Origin: Saccharomyces mikatae IFO 1815
Taxonomy: Eukaryota > Ascomycota > Saccharomycetes > Saccharomycetales > Saccharomycetaceae
NCBI RefSeq assembly: GCF_947241705.1
Contig: NC_079265.1
Coordinates: 558,001 to 622,000 of the forward strand
Length of the DNA stretch: 64,000 bases
Reading direction: 5' to 3'
Of this stretch, positions 10,275-18,933 are shown piece after piece. How positions within the stretch are numbered: position 1 is the first letter of the stretch; each line of letters opens with the position of its first letter. A program made the translations under genes and the position numbers. The notes beneath the pieces are model-generated. The model did not search any database. It saw only the letters and a program-made list of their open reading frames with translations, and had not been told where the DNA came from.

Positions 10275-11465
10275 ATGAGCAAGACAACAAAAAGGGCCTC
10301 CAGTATTAGGAGATTGATGGTGTTCGCAATAATAGCCCTCATCTCTTTGGCGTTGGCAATTAGATATCTATTTCGCAGCTCCAATGCTACTGATTTACAG
10401 AAAATCCTACAGAACTTGCCTAAAGAGATTTCTCAGAGCATCAATAGTGCCAACAAAATTCAAAACTCTGATTCTGATTTAGTTCAACATTTTGAGAGTT
10501 TAGCCCAGGAAATCAGACATCAACAGGAAGTTCAAGCAAAGCAGTTTGATAAACAACGTAGGATCCTGGAAAAAAAGATTCAAGAACTCAAACAAACTCC
10601 ACCGGAGGCTACACTGAGAGAACGTATAGCCATGACTTTTCCGTACGATTCGCATGCTAAGTTCCCGGCATTCATTTGGCAAACGTGGTCCAATGACGAA
10701 GGCCCTGAACATGTTCAAGATATAAAGGGTATGTGGGAAAGTAAGAACCCTGGCTTTGCACATGAGGTGCTGAACCATGACGTAATAAATGCGCTAGTAC
10801 ATCACTACTTCCACTCTATACCGGAAATTCTAGAGACTTACGAGGCTCTACCATCGATAATTTTAAAGATTGATTTTTTCAAATACTTAATTTTGTTGGT
10901 ACATGGAGGTGTTTATGCAGACATCGATACTTTTCCCGTTCAACCAATTCCCAACTGGATTCCTGAAGAGTTGTCACCATCCGATATTGGGTTAATAATA
11001 GGTGTTGAGGAAGACGCTCAAAGAGCAGATTGGAGAACCAAGTATATCAGAAGACTTCAGTTCGGCACGTGGATTATACAAGCTAAACCCGGCCATCCTG
11101 TATTGAGAGAGATTGTATCTCAAATCATCGAGACCACTTTACAGAGAAAGAGGGACGACCAACTGAATATTAACCTAAGAAATGATTTGAACATTATGAG
11201 CTGGACAGGTTCTGGGTTATGGACTGATACAATTTTTACATATTTCAATGATTTTATGAGGAGTGGGATTAGAGAGAAGGTTACATGGAAGCTGTTCCAC
11301 GACCTAAACCAACCAAAATTGTTAAGTGATATTCTAGTCTTCCCAAAATTCTCGTTTAACTGCCCAAACCAAATCGATAATGATGATCCGCACAAAAAAC
11401 TCTACTTTATCACCCATTTGGCTACACAATTTTGGAAAAATACGCCGAAGGTGGAGCAAAAGTAA
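10275..11465 (+). CDS. HOC1: Hoc1, alpha-1,6-mannosyltransferase of the cis-Golgi M-Pol II complex
   Basis: Type II Golgi membrane glycosyltransferase (GT32 family, Och1 homologue) that extends the N-glycan mannan backbone together with Anp1, Mnn9, Mnn10 and Mnn11. From the ATG at 10275 the protein has 396 residues: a short Lys/Arg-rich cytosolic tail, one membrane anchor at about residues 14-33, a coiled-coil stem rich in Gln/Glu/Lys, then the catalytic domain with the DXD motif DID at residues 216-218. The open frame continues 25 codons upstream without a preferred ATG, so the start before SKTTKRAS is kept, matching the family length. Confidence 0.95.
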   Translation: MSKTTKRASSIRRLMVFAIIALISLALAIRYLFRSSNATDLQKILQNLPKEISQSINSANKIQNSDSDLVQHFESLAQEIRHQQEVQAKQFDKQRRILEKKIQELKQTPPEATLRERIAMTFPYDSHAKFPAFIWQTWSNDEGPEHVQDIKGMWESKNPGFAHEVLNHDVINALVHHYFHSIPEILETYEALPSIILKIDFFKYLILLVHGGVYADIDTFPVQPIPNWIPEELSPSDIGLIIGVEEDAQRADWRTKYIRRLQFGTWIIQAKPGHPVLREIVSQIIETTLQRKRDDQLNINLRNDLNIMSWTGSGLWTDTIFTYFNDFMRSGIREKVTWKLFHDLNQPKLLSDILVFPKFSFNCPNQIDNDDPHKKLYFITHLATQFWKNTPKVEQK

Positions 11466-11653
11466 ATACACCTAAACATTTTTTTGAAAAGGAACTTGTT
11501 TTCTAATTATTTTTTGATTATTTTCACCATTTTTACCTTGAAGAAAGGAAACAAAATAATACACTAGATATGTTTACTTATGTATGTATGCCCCTCTCTT
11601 TATATATGTATATGTGGAGGAAGAAGAAGTAAATAGGAGAGCAAAAAGTGGGT

Positions 11654-12901
11654 TCATTCTTCCTGTTTGATTTTAGCCTCTTTTTCCAACCTGGCTTCGA
11701 TCTCTCTTAATTCCTTTTCTCTTTGCAACAGTTCTTGTCTTTTCAACAGCAATTCTTGCTGCACTCTTTCCTCGAATGCCTTTAATCGCTCTTCTTCTAA
11801 CCGTATTTGCTCTTCACGTGTCATGTAAGTTTCATTATTTTCACCAGTGTTTTGCCCATGCACATCGGATGTTGGGTTGAGAACGTCGTCGCTAATCTTA
11901 TTGCTTTGCTTGAAAGGATTTGTGTTTCTCCTTGTTGTGGTGGACGAAGACGATGAGCCATTCAATTTTGTAAGGTTAGGACGTATTGATTCTGCAGCAA
12001 CCGATTCACCGGATAATGCCTCAGTTCTATATCTTTCGTATAATATTTCATGCGTATAATTTTTCAAGTCATTCAAATGAGAGATCAATAATGCATTTCT
12101 CAAAATGACAAAATCTGAAATAGACGAATCTTCCACATCTAATATTCCCCACGGATATTTTCTACCACGAATTGTTCCAACATCTCCTCCCATTTCGTAA
12201 ACTTCGTTAGACCCAATAATGGCAAAAGGTAAAAGTGTACGCAGATACATGTTGGTTTCATAATCCTCGTCTGAAATTTCATCTTCATCGAAGGGAAAAT
12301 TATAAATGGGCAAATTCCATCTATCAACATCCTCCATGATTAACTTTTTATTCAGTTTCAGTTCATCTCTTGTCAATGAGTCGGATTTACTGATCACGGG
12401 GATGATGTTAACCAAGGACCCCAATTGCCTGATAAATTCCACATCAATCTCTTTTAAACCATGGCCAGTTGGGTTTATTAGATAGAGGCAACAATGAACC
12501 CTGCCGTCCTTGAATCTTGGGTTTCTTCTCACACGACTTTCTTCCAATAAGATCTCATCATATTGATGACGAATATAGTCAGAAATTATCTCAAAGGATG
12601 GTGAATTGTCTAGAGAATCGCCAAATCCCGGAGTATCGATGATATTAAGTTGAATCTTAACACCTTCATCATCTTCCAATTCCACGGTTTCCTCTCTCAA
12701 TTGCAGATCTATTTCTGTGGATGTATCTGTGGGCAATAGGATTGTCGTCGAAGTGTCTACGACTTGCTGGCCGCACAGAGTGTTTATAAAGGTTGATCGG
12801 CCAGAGCCGGACTGGCCCACGATCATCACAGTGAAGGTGATACCTCTCTTCAAATGCTTTCTTTTTCTTAGCGCAGAAGACGCGTCAATTATTCCAGACA
12901 T
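11654..12901 (-). CDS. CDC11: Cdc11, septin
   Basis: Terminal subunit of the yeast septin octamer that forms the filament collar at the bud neck. 415 residues as in S. cerevisiae. The P-loop GQSGSGRST sits at residues 29-37, the switch-like DTPGFGD near residue 88-94, and the C-terminal 50-60 residues are a Glu/Arg/Leu-rich coiled coil. The P-loop has Arg where most GTPases carry Lys; this is a known Cdc11 feature that accompanies weak nucleotide binding, not a defect of this sequence. Confidence 0.97.
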   Translation of the reverse strand: MSGIIDASSALRKRKHLKRGITFTVMIVGQSGSGRSTFINTLCGQQVVDTSTTILLPTDTSTEIDLQLREETVELEDDEGVKIQLNIIDTPGFGDSLDNSPSFEIISDYIRHQYDEILLEESRVRRNPRFKDGRVHCCLYLINPTGHGLKEIDVEFIRQLGSLVNIIPVISKSDSLTRDELKLNKKLIMEDVDRWNLPIYNFPFDEDEISDEDYETNMYLRTLLPFAIIGSNEVYEMGGDVGTIRGRKYPWGILDVEDSSISDFVILRNALLISHLNDLKNYTHEILYERYRTEALSGESVAAESIRPNLTKLNGSSSSSTTTRRNTNPFKQSNKISDDVLNPTSDVHGQNTGENNETYMTREEQIRLEEERLKAFEERVQQELLLKRQELLQREKELREIEARLEKEAKIKQEE

Positions 12902-13559
12902 GACTGCTGATTAGCGATTTGAGTTTTGTGTCGATTAATTTTTTTAATAGACCCCGAATCCTGTCACCAATACGATATTTCTGACTGTTTATCTCTTGAT
13001 CAAGTACTTCCTTTGTTTATTCTTTTTCTTAATGTTAAAAGGCGGAAAAATGAAGAAAATTGGCGATGCAGAGATCGGGTAACGAATCAGCAAAGTAATG
13101 ATAATAAAGTCCTTCTAATACCATATTCACAGCTATCTTTGAGAATGCCAGACTAGATAAGGAAGTTTATTAAGAGTTTAGTGAGAGGTGTGAAGACTAG
13201 TACATTGCGAATATCATCTGAGCGCGTCATCATCTTTACGTATTCATATAGAACAATTCAATGAATTACGAGTTCAAGGGATGGATCATCTCCCCAGGCG
13301 ATAGAAAATAAAATAATTAAACATATATATATACATGAAAAGGCGCCATATACACGTATATTATTTTACAAATATTCGGGCTTGCGTAAAGTCGACGAAT
13401 ACATGGAGTAAGAATACTAGTGGTCGAATAGAGTACATTTTAAACAGGTTATATTCATTATTTTATCTGTGTGGACTCTTTCTTAGAATATGAAAAAAAA
13501 AAAGGGCTCAGAAGGCTCAGAGGAGAGAATATATATGCATGTATCAATCAAGACCATTT
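12902..13559. other. CDC11 promoter and MIR1 3' region
   Basis: Gap of 658 bp between two minus-strand genes. A Reb1-type site is the only clear element near CDC11. The MIR1-proximal half is AT-rich with TATATA stretches near 13320-13365 and an A-tract near 13493. I see no RNA gene or coding frame. Confidence 0.6.
13076..13082 (+). promoter_or_regulatory. Candidate Reb1 site upstream of CDC11
   Basis: CGGGTAA, the Reb1 core, lies 175 bp upstream of the CDC11 start. Reb1 typically sets nucleosome-free promoter regions at this distance. Confidence 0.5.
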
Positions 13560-14495
13560 TTAATGACCACCACCGCCAATTTCAATGGTTGGTGGACAGC
13601 CCAAAGTACTCTTCAAAGAACCATAAATACCGAATTGCAAGGAAGTTAAAGTACCGACCATGACCAAACGAGTAGGCAACCCAGCAAAGGAGCCAAAGAA
13701 CCCTAATTGTTTGGCCAATTGCGCCAACAATCCAACGGTGGATTGGCCAGGTGCCTTCTTAGCCTTGTTGACCTTGGACAATAAAGTGTCTGCTGGTTGG
13801 GAGACAATAGCAGCGGCCAACCCAGCAGTCAAACCAGAAAGCAAATTCAACAAAGTAGTAGAAGTGGAGGATAGTTTTTCCTTTGGACCGGCAAACCCGT
13901 AGTAGAATTCAGAGGCACGTTCAAAGACCAAGAATTTAGCGATGTTGTAAGGAATTTGCTTGAATAAGATCGGAGTGAACCCACTGTAAAAAGAACCGAC
14001 ACCTTCCTCTTTCAAAATTCTGGAAAACCCTCCGACCAGTCCGTTGGCGAACTGAGGTTGGGAGACCAATCTAATTCTAGTAGCTTCTAGAGGACATAAA
14101 GCAATGTCTGCCAAGAATTCGGCCATGGCAGCGGACCCCATGTAAACGGAGTTCTTGTAGTGAGAGGCAGTATCATAGCCCAACGTGTCAATGAAGAACT
14201 TCTTGAACACTTCGTAACCACCGAACTTGAAGGCACCTTGGATGGAGTAGCCCAGCAACGTGGGGCCAAACCCAGTCAACAACGCACCAGCACCTTCACC
14301 AGCGATGATTTGCTTGAAAGAGCCAACCATACCCTTGTTGTACACGGTAGGTTCCAGTTGAATTCTGGTCTTAACAACATCGATGGGAACCATACTGGAA
14401 TGAGTGGACCCGCACCCGATGGCGCCGGCTAGGGCAAATTTCATGTAGTCGGAGACAGAGTACTGTGGAATAACAGGAGCAGCAGACAGAGACAT
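13560..14495 (-). CDS. MIR1: Mir1, mitochondrial phosphate carrier
   Basis: Inner-membrane carrier that imports phosphate with a proton for ATP synthesis. 311 residues, with the three-fold repeat of the mitochondrial carrier family; the repeat signatures are [19 protein letters not shown] and PADTLLSKV. Codon use is strongly biased to preferred yeast codons, fitting an abundant protein. Divergent from BNA2 across a 716-bp region that contains several palindromes and a Hap2/3/4/5-type CCAAT box. Confidence 0.97.
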   Translation of the reverse strand: MSLSAAPVIPQYSVSDYMKFALAGAIGCGSTHSSMVPIDVVKTRIQLEPTVYNKGMVGSFKQIIAGEGAGALLTGFGPTLLGYSIQGAFKFGGYEVFKKFFIDTLGYDTASHYKNSVYMGSAAMAEFLADIALCPLEATRIRLVSQPQFANGLVGGFSRILKEEGVGSFYSGFTPILFKQIPYNIAKFLVFERASEFYYGFAGPKEKLSSTSTTLLNLLSGLTAGLAAAIVSQPADTLLSKVNKAKKAPGQSTVGLLAQLAKQLGFFGSFAGLPTRLVMVGTLTSLQFGIYGSLKSTLGCPPTIEIGGGGH

Positions 14496-14579
14496 GGTTG
14501 GATGAGACGTTTCGATCTATGTAGTTCTTCTTCTTGCAGATCAGTGTCTTATTTGTCTTAGAACTTGTAGATAAAAAGA

Positions 14580-14614
14580 TCGAGAAGATAGATCGCACTT
14601 AAAAATCTTCTCGA
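14580..14614. repeat. 10-bp perfect inverted repeat in MIR1 leader
   Basis: Arms TCGAGAAGAT (14580-14589) and ATCTTCTCGA (14605-14614) are perfect complements with a 15-nt spacer. The site is 85-119 bp upstream of the MIR1 start, so it may fall in the promoter or 5' leader. Confidence 0.6.
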
Positions 14615-14618
14615 AACG

Positions 14619-14628
14619 GGCCGCGGCC
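14619..14628. repeat. GC-only palindrome GGCCGCGGCC
   Basis: A 10-bp perfect palindrome within a block of G and C in otherwise AT-rich promoter DNA. CGG/CCG half-sites of this sort are bound by zinc-cluster regulators, but I cannot assign one. Confidence 0.5.
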
Positions 14629-14652
14629 GGGCATAGGACCCGTTCTCGCCGC

Positions 14653-14659
14653 TGATTGG
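14653..14659 (-). promoter_or_regulatory. Candidate Hap2/3/4/5 CCAAT box for MIR1
   Basis: TGATTGG on the plus strand reads CCAATCA toward MIR1 and matches the CCAATNA core of the Hap activator of respiratory genes, 158 bp upstream of the MIR1 start. Confidence 0.4.
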
Positions 14660-14716
14660 CTGGAATTCGCTGGACAGAGTTGCAGCTGCTGCTGGTTTAC
14701 CTATGGCAAAACACTA

Positions 14717-14764
14717 GAGAGAGAAGTTGCGATGCTGCAACTGCAGCATCGCAACTTCTCTCTC
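14717..14764. repeat. 48-bp perfect palindrome (23-bp arms, 2-nt centre)
   Basis: Bases 14717-14739 are the exact reverse complement of 14742-14764, with only AC (14740-14741) at the centre. The outer part of each arm is a GA/TC dinucleotide run, the inner part is mixed sequence. It would fold into a nearly loop-less hairpin or cruciform. It lies between MIR1 (222 bp away) and BNA2 (448 bp away). Confidence 0.85.
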
Positions 14765-15125
14765 AAAATACAGTACTTTCTGCATTATCTGAGACAGACA
14801 GGCGTTTGATCAGAGAGCAATAGCCTACCTCGGTGACAATACTCTACGTAAAACGTAAAACACATCTTCCAGATAAATCGTAGAGATTATACTCAGTTTC
14901 GTACAGGCCATGTAAATGCTGGGACATTTTCCAGCACCCAGGTTTCGTGCCAGGCTCTTGTGCTGCTTCAGTGTTGTAATGCAAATCTCTTTCGGTAGCG
15001 GCCTTTTTTTTATTTTTTTCTCTATGGGCTGACGCTGTCACTTTTCCAACGTCGCTCCGAGGCAAAAAAGCCACCGTCAGATATAATTACTGTCACACAC
15101 ACTAGATGTTCATCCATCTTTAACA

Positions 15126-15133
15126 TATATAAG
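15126..15133 (+). promoter_or_regulatory. TATA box of BNA2
   Basis: TATATAAG, 79-86 bp upstream of the ATG at 15212. Its position matters for the choice of start: yeast transcription usually begins 40 bp or more downstream of TATA, which would be after the place of the S. cerevisiae annotated start codon. Confidence 0.55.
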
Positions 15134-15211
15134 GCGAAAATAAAAGAAAGAGTCAACGCCGATAGGAACAACACTTTAACTAGCGGGTCACAGACACTAC
15201 ATAGAACAAAA

Positions 15212-16525
15212 ATGAGACCATTACCAGTACTAAAAGAATACCGCATATCGTCAGACCATGGGTTTTTAGACGACCGGTTACCCTTGGCCAGATTAAGCAG
15301 CAATAAATACATGAAATGGGAAGAAATCGTTGCCAAACTACCCTCTCTTTTGCAAGAGGGAAGCAAGGTGCGGACAGTTATTGATGAGCTGGAAGTCTTG
15401 GACTTGGACGACAGCATTTTAGGCGAGGTCAGGGAGCTCAGAAGAGCGTATTCCATTTTGGGGTTTATGGCGCATGCTTATATTTGGGCGAGCGGAACTC
15501 CCCAGGATGTGCTACCGGAGTGTATTGCAAGACCACTGTTGGAGACAGCGAATATTTTGGGGCTTCCCCCATTAGCTACGTATTCCTCGTTGGTGTTATG
15601 GAACTTCAAAATGGCCGACGAGTGCAAGAAAACGGAAGCTGGGTGTTTGGACTTGGAAAATATTACCACTATAAACACATTTACGGGGACCGTGGACGAA
15701 AGTTGGTTTTATCTGGTGAGCGTGCGGTTTGAAAAAATCGGCAGCGCTTGTTTAAACCATGGCCTGGAAGTATTGAGTGCCATTAGAAACGGTGATAAAG
15801 AGGATGCAGCAGTGGTAAACGGGTTGGAGAAATTGGCTGCAACCATTGAAAGGTTATCGAAAGCGTTGATGGAAATGGAGGTCAAGTGCGACCCAAATGT
15901 GTTTTATTTTAAGATAAGACCTTTTTTGGCCGGATGGACTAATATGTCGCATATGGGGTTGCCGCAAGGTGTTAAGTATGGGACCGAAGGTAAGTATCAG
16001 ATCTTTTCTGGCGGGTCCAATGCGCAAAGCTCGTTGATACAGACACTGGATATCCTTTTGGGTGTGAAACACACTGCGAATGCTGCGCATTCTTCCAAAG
16101 GAAAGAGCAAGGTCAACTATTTAGATGAAATGAAAAAATATATGCCAAGAGAACACCGCGAATTTCTTTACCATCTGGCATCGGTGTGTAATATTCGAGA
16201 ATATGTCTCCCTTAACCCTTCTAATCGGCCTTTGCAAGAAGCCTACGGTCATTGCATTTCCAAGTTGAAAACTTTTAGAGACAACCATATTCAGATTGTG
16301 ACCAAGTACATTATTTTGCCCTCGAATTCGAAGCAATGTGCCTCCAACAAATCGGGTGTGTTGAGTCCAATCGAGCCCAATACCAAGGCGATTAATTGCT
16401 CGGGAGCCAAAGTCGCTTCGGCCAAGACTATTGGAACCGGTGGTACCAGATTGATGCCGTTCTTAAAACAGTGCAGAGACGAAACTATTGCGACCGTGGA
16501 AACCAAAAACGAGAACAAAAATTGA
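15212..16525 (+). CDS. BNA2: Bna2, indoleamine/tryptophan 2,3-dioxygenase
   Basis: Heme enzyme that opens the indole ring of tryptophan to N-formylkynurenine, the first step of de novo NAD synthesis. The IDO-family signature is intact in the middle of the protein (FLAGWTNMSHMGLPQG, then GGSNAQSSLIQ), with a second conserved GTGGT near the C-terminus. From the ATG at 15212 it has 437 residues. The S. cerevisiae protein is annotated as 453, with 16 extra N-terminal residues; the codon at the matching place here (15164) is AGG, so that start is absent. Divergent from MIR1. Confidence 0.93.
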   Translation: MRPLPVLKEYRISSDHGFLDDRLPLARLSSNKYMKWEEIVAKLPSLLQEGSKVRTVIDELEVLDLDDSILGEVRELRRAYSILGFMAHAYIWASGTPQDVLPECIARPLLETANILGLPPLATYSSLVLWNFKMADECKKTEAGCLDLENITTINTFTGTVDESWFYLVSVRFEKIGSACLNHGLEVLSAIRNGDKEDAAVVNGLEKLAATIERLSKALMEMEVKCDPNVFYFKIRPFLAGWTNMSHMGLPQGVKYGTEGKYQIFSGGSNAQSSLIQTLDILLGVKHTANAAHSSKGKSKVNYLDEMKKYMPREHREFLYHLASVCNIREYVSLNPSNRPLQEAYGHCISKLKTFRDNHIQIVTKYIILPSNSKQCASNKSGVLSPIEPNTKAINCSGAKVASAKTIGTGGTRLMPFLKQCRDETIATVETKNENKN

Positions 16526-16571
16526 CATTATACAGTTTATAAACACCTCCCTTTTCTCTTCGTTGATGTAG

Positions 16572-16592
16572 AAGCTCCTCAACTCGGAGCTT
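16572..16592. terminator. Short hairpin with T-rich tail after BNA2
   Basis: AAGCTCC (16572-16578) and GGAGCTT (16586-16592) form a 7-bp stem with a 7-nt loop followed by Ts, about 50 bp after the BNA2 stop. Yeast mRNA 3' ends do not need hairpins, so its role is uncertain. Confidence 0.25.
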
Positions 16593-16728
16593 TTCTGTTG
16601 TTCTTCTCAATCATAATTATATATATATGCATATATATACGTATGTGCTGTGTGGAACATACTGCCTTTCATCAGTTTCTTTATATATATAAACAAGGTG
16701 TGTCAGAAAGATGCTATAAACAACTTTT

Positions 16729-17913
16729 TTATGTGAACTTCGGCGTACTTTGAAAATCAACCTTCCCATTTTGAGAGACCGTCGCAATAAACAATGAGGG
16801 CCTGTTGGCAAGGTTAATGATTTTAGAATTAACATCATTAACAATTGTTTCTTTTAAATCGACATGGTTTTCACTTCCACTGGCCTTTTTGACGTGACCC
16901 TTGCGAGTTAGTTTAGTTAGAATATTATCTTCAGATGTTTTCATTTCATGAGTTTGAATCAAGATTGTTCTTGGACCCTTCACCTTCATGAAGTACGAGT
17001 CGATACCGTAAATGTATCGTTTTTCATATTGGTTTCGGAACCAACAGCCCATTCTTTTGAGAAATCGAACAGTGTGTCCATAAGCGGATTTTATCGTTTG
17101 GTTCTTGATGAACTTAAGTACTACCTTTTCATTACTTTTATCTCCTATGTACGCGGCATCTATGTGTAACTCTTGCCGCTCCACCGAATTCGCAATGTCT
17201 AATTGACTTTGGCCGTTGATTGCCAAAAGGTTTCTAGAATTGACCAGTATGTTGTCACTCTCGTCAATCAACTCAATTGAATAAACCGATCCGCCTCCAC
17301 ATACCAACACGTTTCCTCTCCCATTCAAAATTTGAAATTTCCGTGGAAGTCGTGACTTTGCTTGGCTGGAAGTCCATGACCTTGGCGTGGGAATGATAGG
17401 CGATTTGATTTCCAGACTGGAGTTTTGTTCAAATGCGATTATTGCATCTTTGCCAAAAACATTCCAATCCTTTGTCCCGGTTAAGTTCAGTACAGACAAA
17501 CTTCTCGAAGAATCGAAAGATCTTCTCCAAGCTTGAAAGTTTGGAGCAGCCAGAATTTCCAAACTGGATGATCCAATAATTCTGTGAAACAACGAAGATT
17601 TGAATGAACGGAATTTAATCAAGTTTGACCAAAAATTGAGCCATTTATAGGAAAGGGAGAGATGGTTCAAATTGTGGATGGACACTAAACAATCCTTTTT
17701 GATACAAATGGGAATATCCGGTTGCACAGTTATGGATGCAATTTTACCATTGTCATCTACCAACTTGAAATTGGAAGTGGCAATATCCTTGCTTAGCTCC
17801 TCAATGTATGTCTTCTCTCTAGCCACGATATTGCTATCTATCTTGGCCGCTTGTGGGCTTAAAAGAGAAATTGATCTCTGCCAAACTCGCGTATTCACCC
17901 TTGAACTTATCAT
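16729..17913 (-). CDS. AIM24: Aim24, mitochondrial inner-membrane protein
   Basis: Mitochondrial protein that supports the MICOS complex and cristae shape. 394 residues, the same as in S. cerevisiae. The N-terminus (MISSRVNTRVWQR) is basic, rich in hydroxylated residues and free of acidic residues, as a mitochondrial presequence should be. The rest belongs to the AIM24 beta-rich fold. Two small S. cerevisiae ORFs annotated around this locus (YJR079W, YJR081C) have no supportable counterpart here. Confidence 0.94.
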   Translation of the reverse strand: MISSRVNTRVWQRSISLLSPQAAKIDSNIVAREKTYIEELSKDIATSNFKLVDDNGKIASITVQPDIPICIKKDCLVSIHNLNHLSLSYKWLNFWSNLIKFRSFKSSLFHRIIGSSSLEILAAPNFQAWRRSFDSSRSLSVLNLTGTKDWNVFGKDAIIAFEQNSSLEIKSPIIPTPRSWTSSQAKSRLPRKFQILNGRGNVLVCGGGSVYSIELIDESDNILVNSRNLLAINGQSQLDIANSVERQELHIDAAYIGDKSNEKVVLKFIKNQTIKSAYGHTVRFLKRMGCWFRNQYEKRYIYGIDSYFMKVKGPRTILIQTHEMKTSEDNILTKLTRKGHVKKASGSENHVDLKETIVNDVNSKIINLANRPSLFIATVSQNGKVDFQSTPKFT

Positions 17914-18216
17914 GGTGGGTTATTACTCTTTTGCGTATATCTTTCTGTTTCCTTATATTTGTATACTCGCCAGCCAATAAAAATAATTGGAAGCACCGGA
18001 CACTTGAAATTTTGCCCTTATTAATGAATTACTATGAAAATACCTTTGTAATTTAAGTATATATATATATATGTATATATGTATGTACGGAAAAAATGAG
18101 AATCAAATAAATGTCTAATAGGTATGAACTTGAATCCCCCTTAAAACGATCATGTTCTTTTAACTAGACGCCTCACAGCAATAGAGTAAAACAAATATCA
18201 ACGTAGTGCACTTGCA
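17914..18216. other. AIM24 promoter and EAF6 3' region
   Basis: Gap of 303 bp with an alternating TA stretch at about 18056-18080. No gene or recognisable site is seen. Confidence 0.5.
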
Positions 18217-18558
18217 TTAATCATTCTGCGATTGACTGTGCTGCTGTTTCACGTATGTTGAGCTGCTTAAGGAGAATATACGGTCATTATTATTAAATGC
18301 AGAATCTGCATGGCTATGATGTGATTTGGAGAAGGTATCAAACCCTTTTATGATATTACCGGAATAGTGCGATTTTGACCCGTGAGATCCACCGTGTCCA
18401 GAATGATTGTTGTTGCTATTATGAGAAAAATATTCAGTCTCCTTATCATATATTTCTTGTTGTAAGCTGTCGAACGTATCTTCCTGTTGTCTCCTATCTT
18501 GAAGGGACTTTTTTAGTTCCGCTTTCAGTGCTTCATAACGTTTTAGTTCATCAGTCAT
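18217..18558 (-). CDS. EAF6: Eaf6, subunit of NuA4 and NuA3 histone acetyltransferases
   Basis: Small nuclear subunit shared by the NuA4 (H4/H2A) and NuA3 (H3K14) acetyltransferase complexes. 113 residues from the ATG at 18558, starting MTDELKRYEAL. Residues 1-42 form a coiled coil typical of the Eaf6/MEAF6 family; the tail is rich in Ser, His and Asn. The open frame runs upstream to another ATG at 18591, but the 11 extra residues are not family-like and the shorter form equals the S. cerevisiae length. Confidence 0.93.
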   Translation of the reverse strand: MTDELKRYEALKAELKKSLQDRRQQEDTFDSLQQEIYDKETEYFSHNSNNNHSGHGGSHGSKSHYSGNIIKGFDTFSKSHHSHADSAFNNNDRIFSLSSSTYVKQQHSQSQND

Positions 18559-18933
18559 TTTTTTCTGTGTTGATGTTGTTGATAGGAGCAAGGAAATAAT
18601 GGAAGATTGTTTGTGGTGATGATGCTTACCGCTTGAAGATAAGTACTTCCTCTAAATTACTGTATTTCCGTTGCAGCTATATCTCGTTTTGGTTTTGATC
18701 AACCACATAAGTACATCATTCAAGAACTTGGGTCCATCGTCACATGGAAGGTTTTTTCAAGAATAATAATAGAATTAAGTAAAAAAAAGTTACAGTATCA
18801 TTAATCGGGCATAAAAAGAAAGGCAGCTACATAGTAAAATGCATAACTTGGACTGAGTAATGTTTGTATTGATGTTAGTTAAAATAGTACACACAATGTC
18901 TTCTAAAAACGCATATTTAGCACCTTTCATTTG
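18559..18933. other. EAF6 promoter and ACF4 3' region
   Basis: Gap of 375 bp between two minus-strand genes, AT-rich, with an A-tract near 18781. I see nothing further in it. Confidence 0.5.

Larger units (their letters stand above)
14496..15211. other. MIR1/BNA2 divergent promoter region
   Basis: Gap of 716 bp. From the MIR1 side it holds a 10-bp inverted repeat (14580-14589 with 14605-14614), a GC-only palindrome, a CCAAT box, a 48-bp hairpin sequence, and near BNA2 a TATA box at 15126. No coding frame is evident. Confidence 0.7.

Noticed and set aside
16729-17980. Counterparts of S. cerevisiae YJR079W and YJR081C around AIM24
   Set aside because: No spliced or continuous frame with supportable coding character was found.
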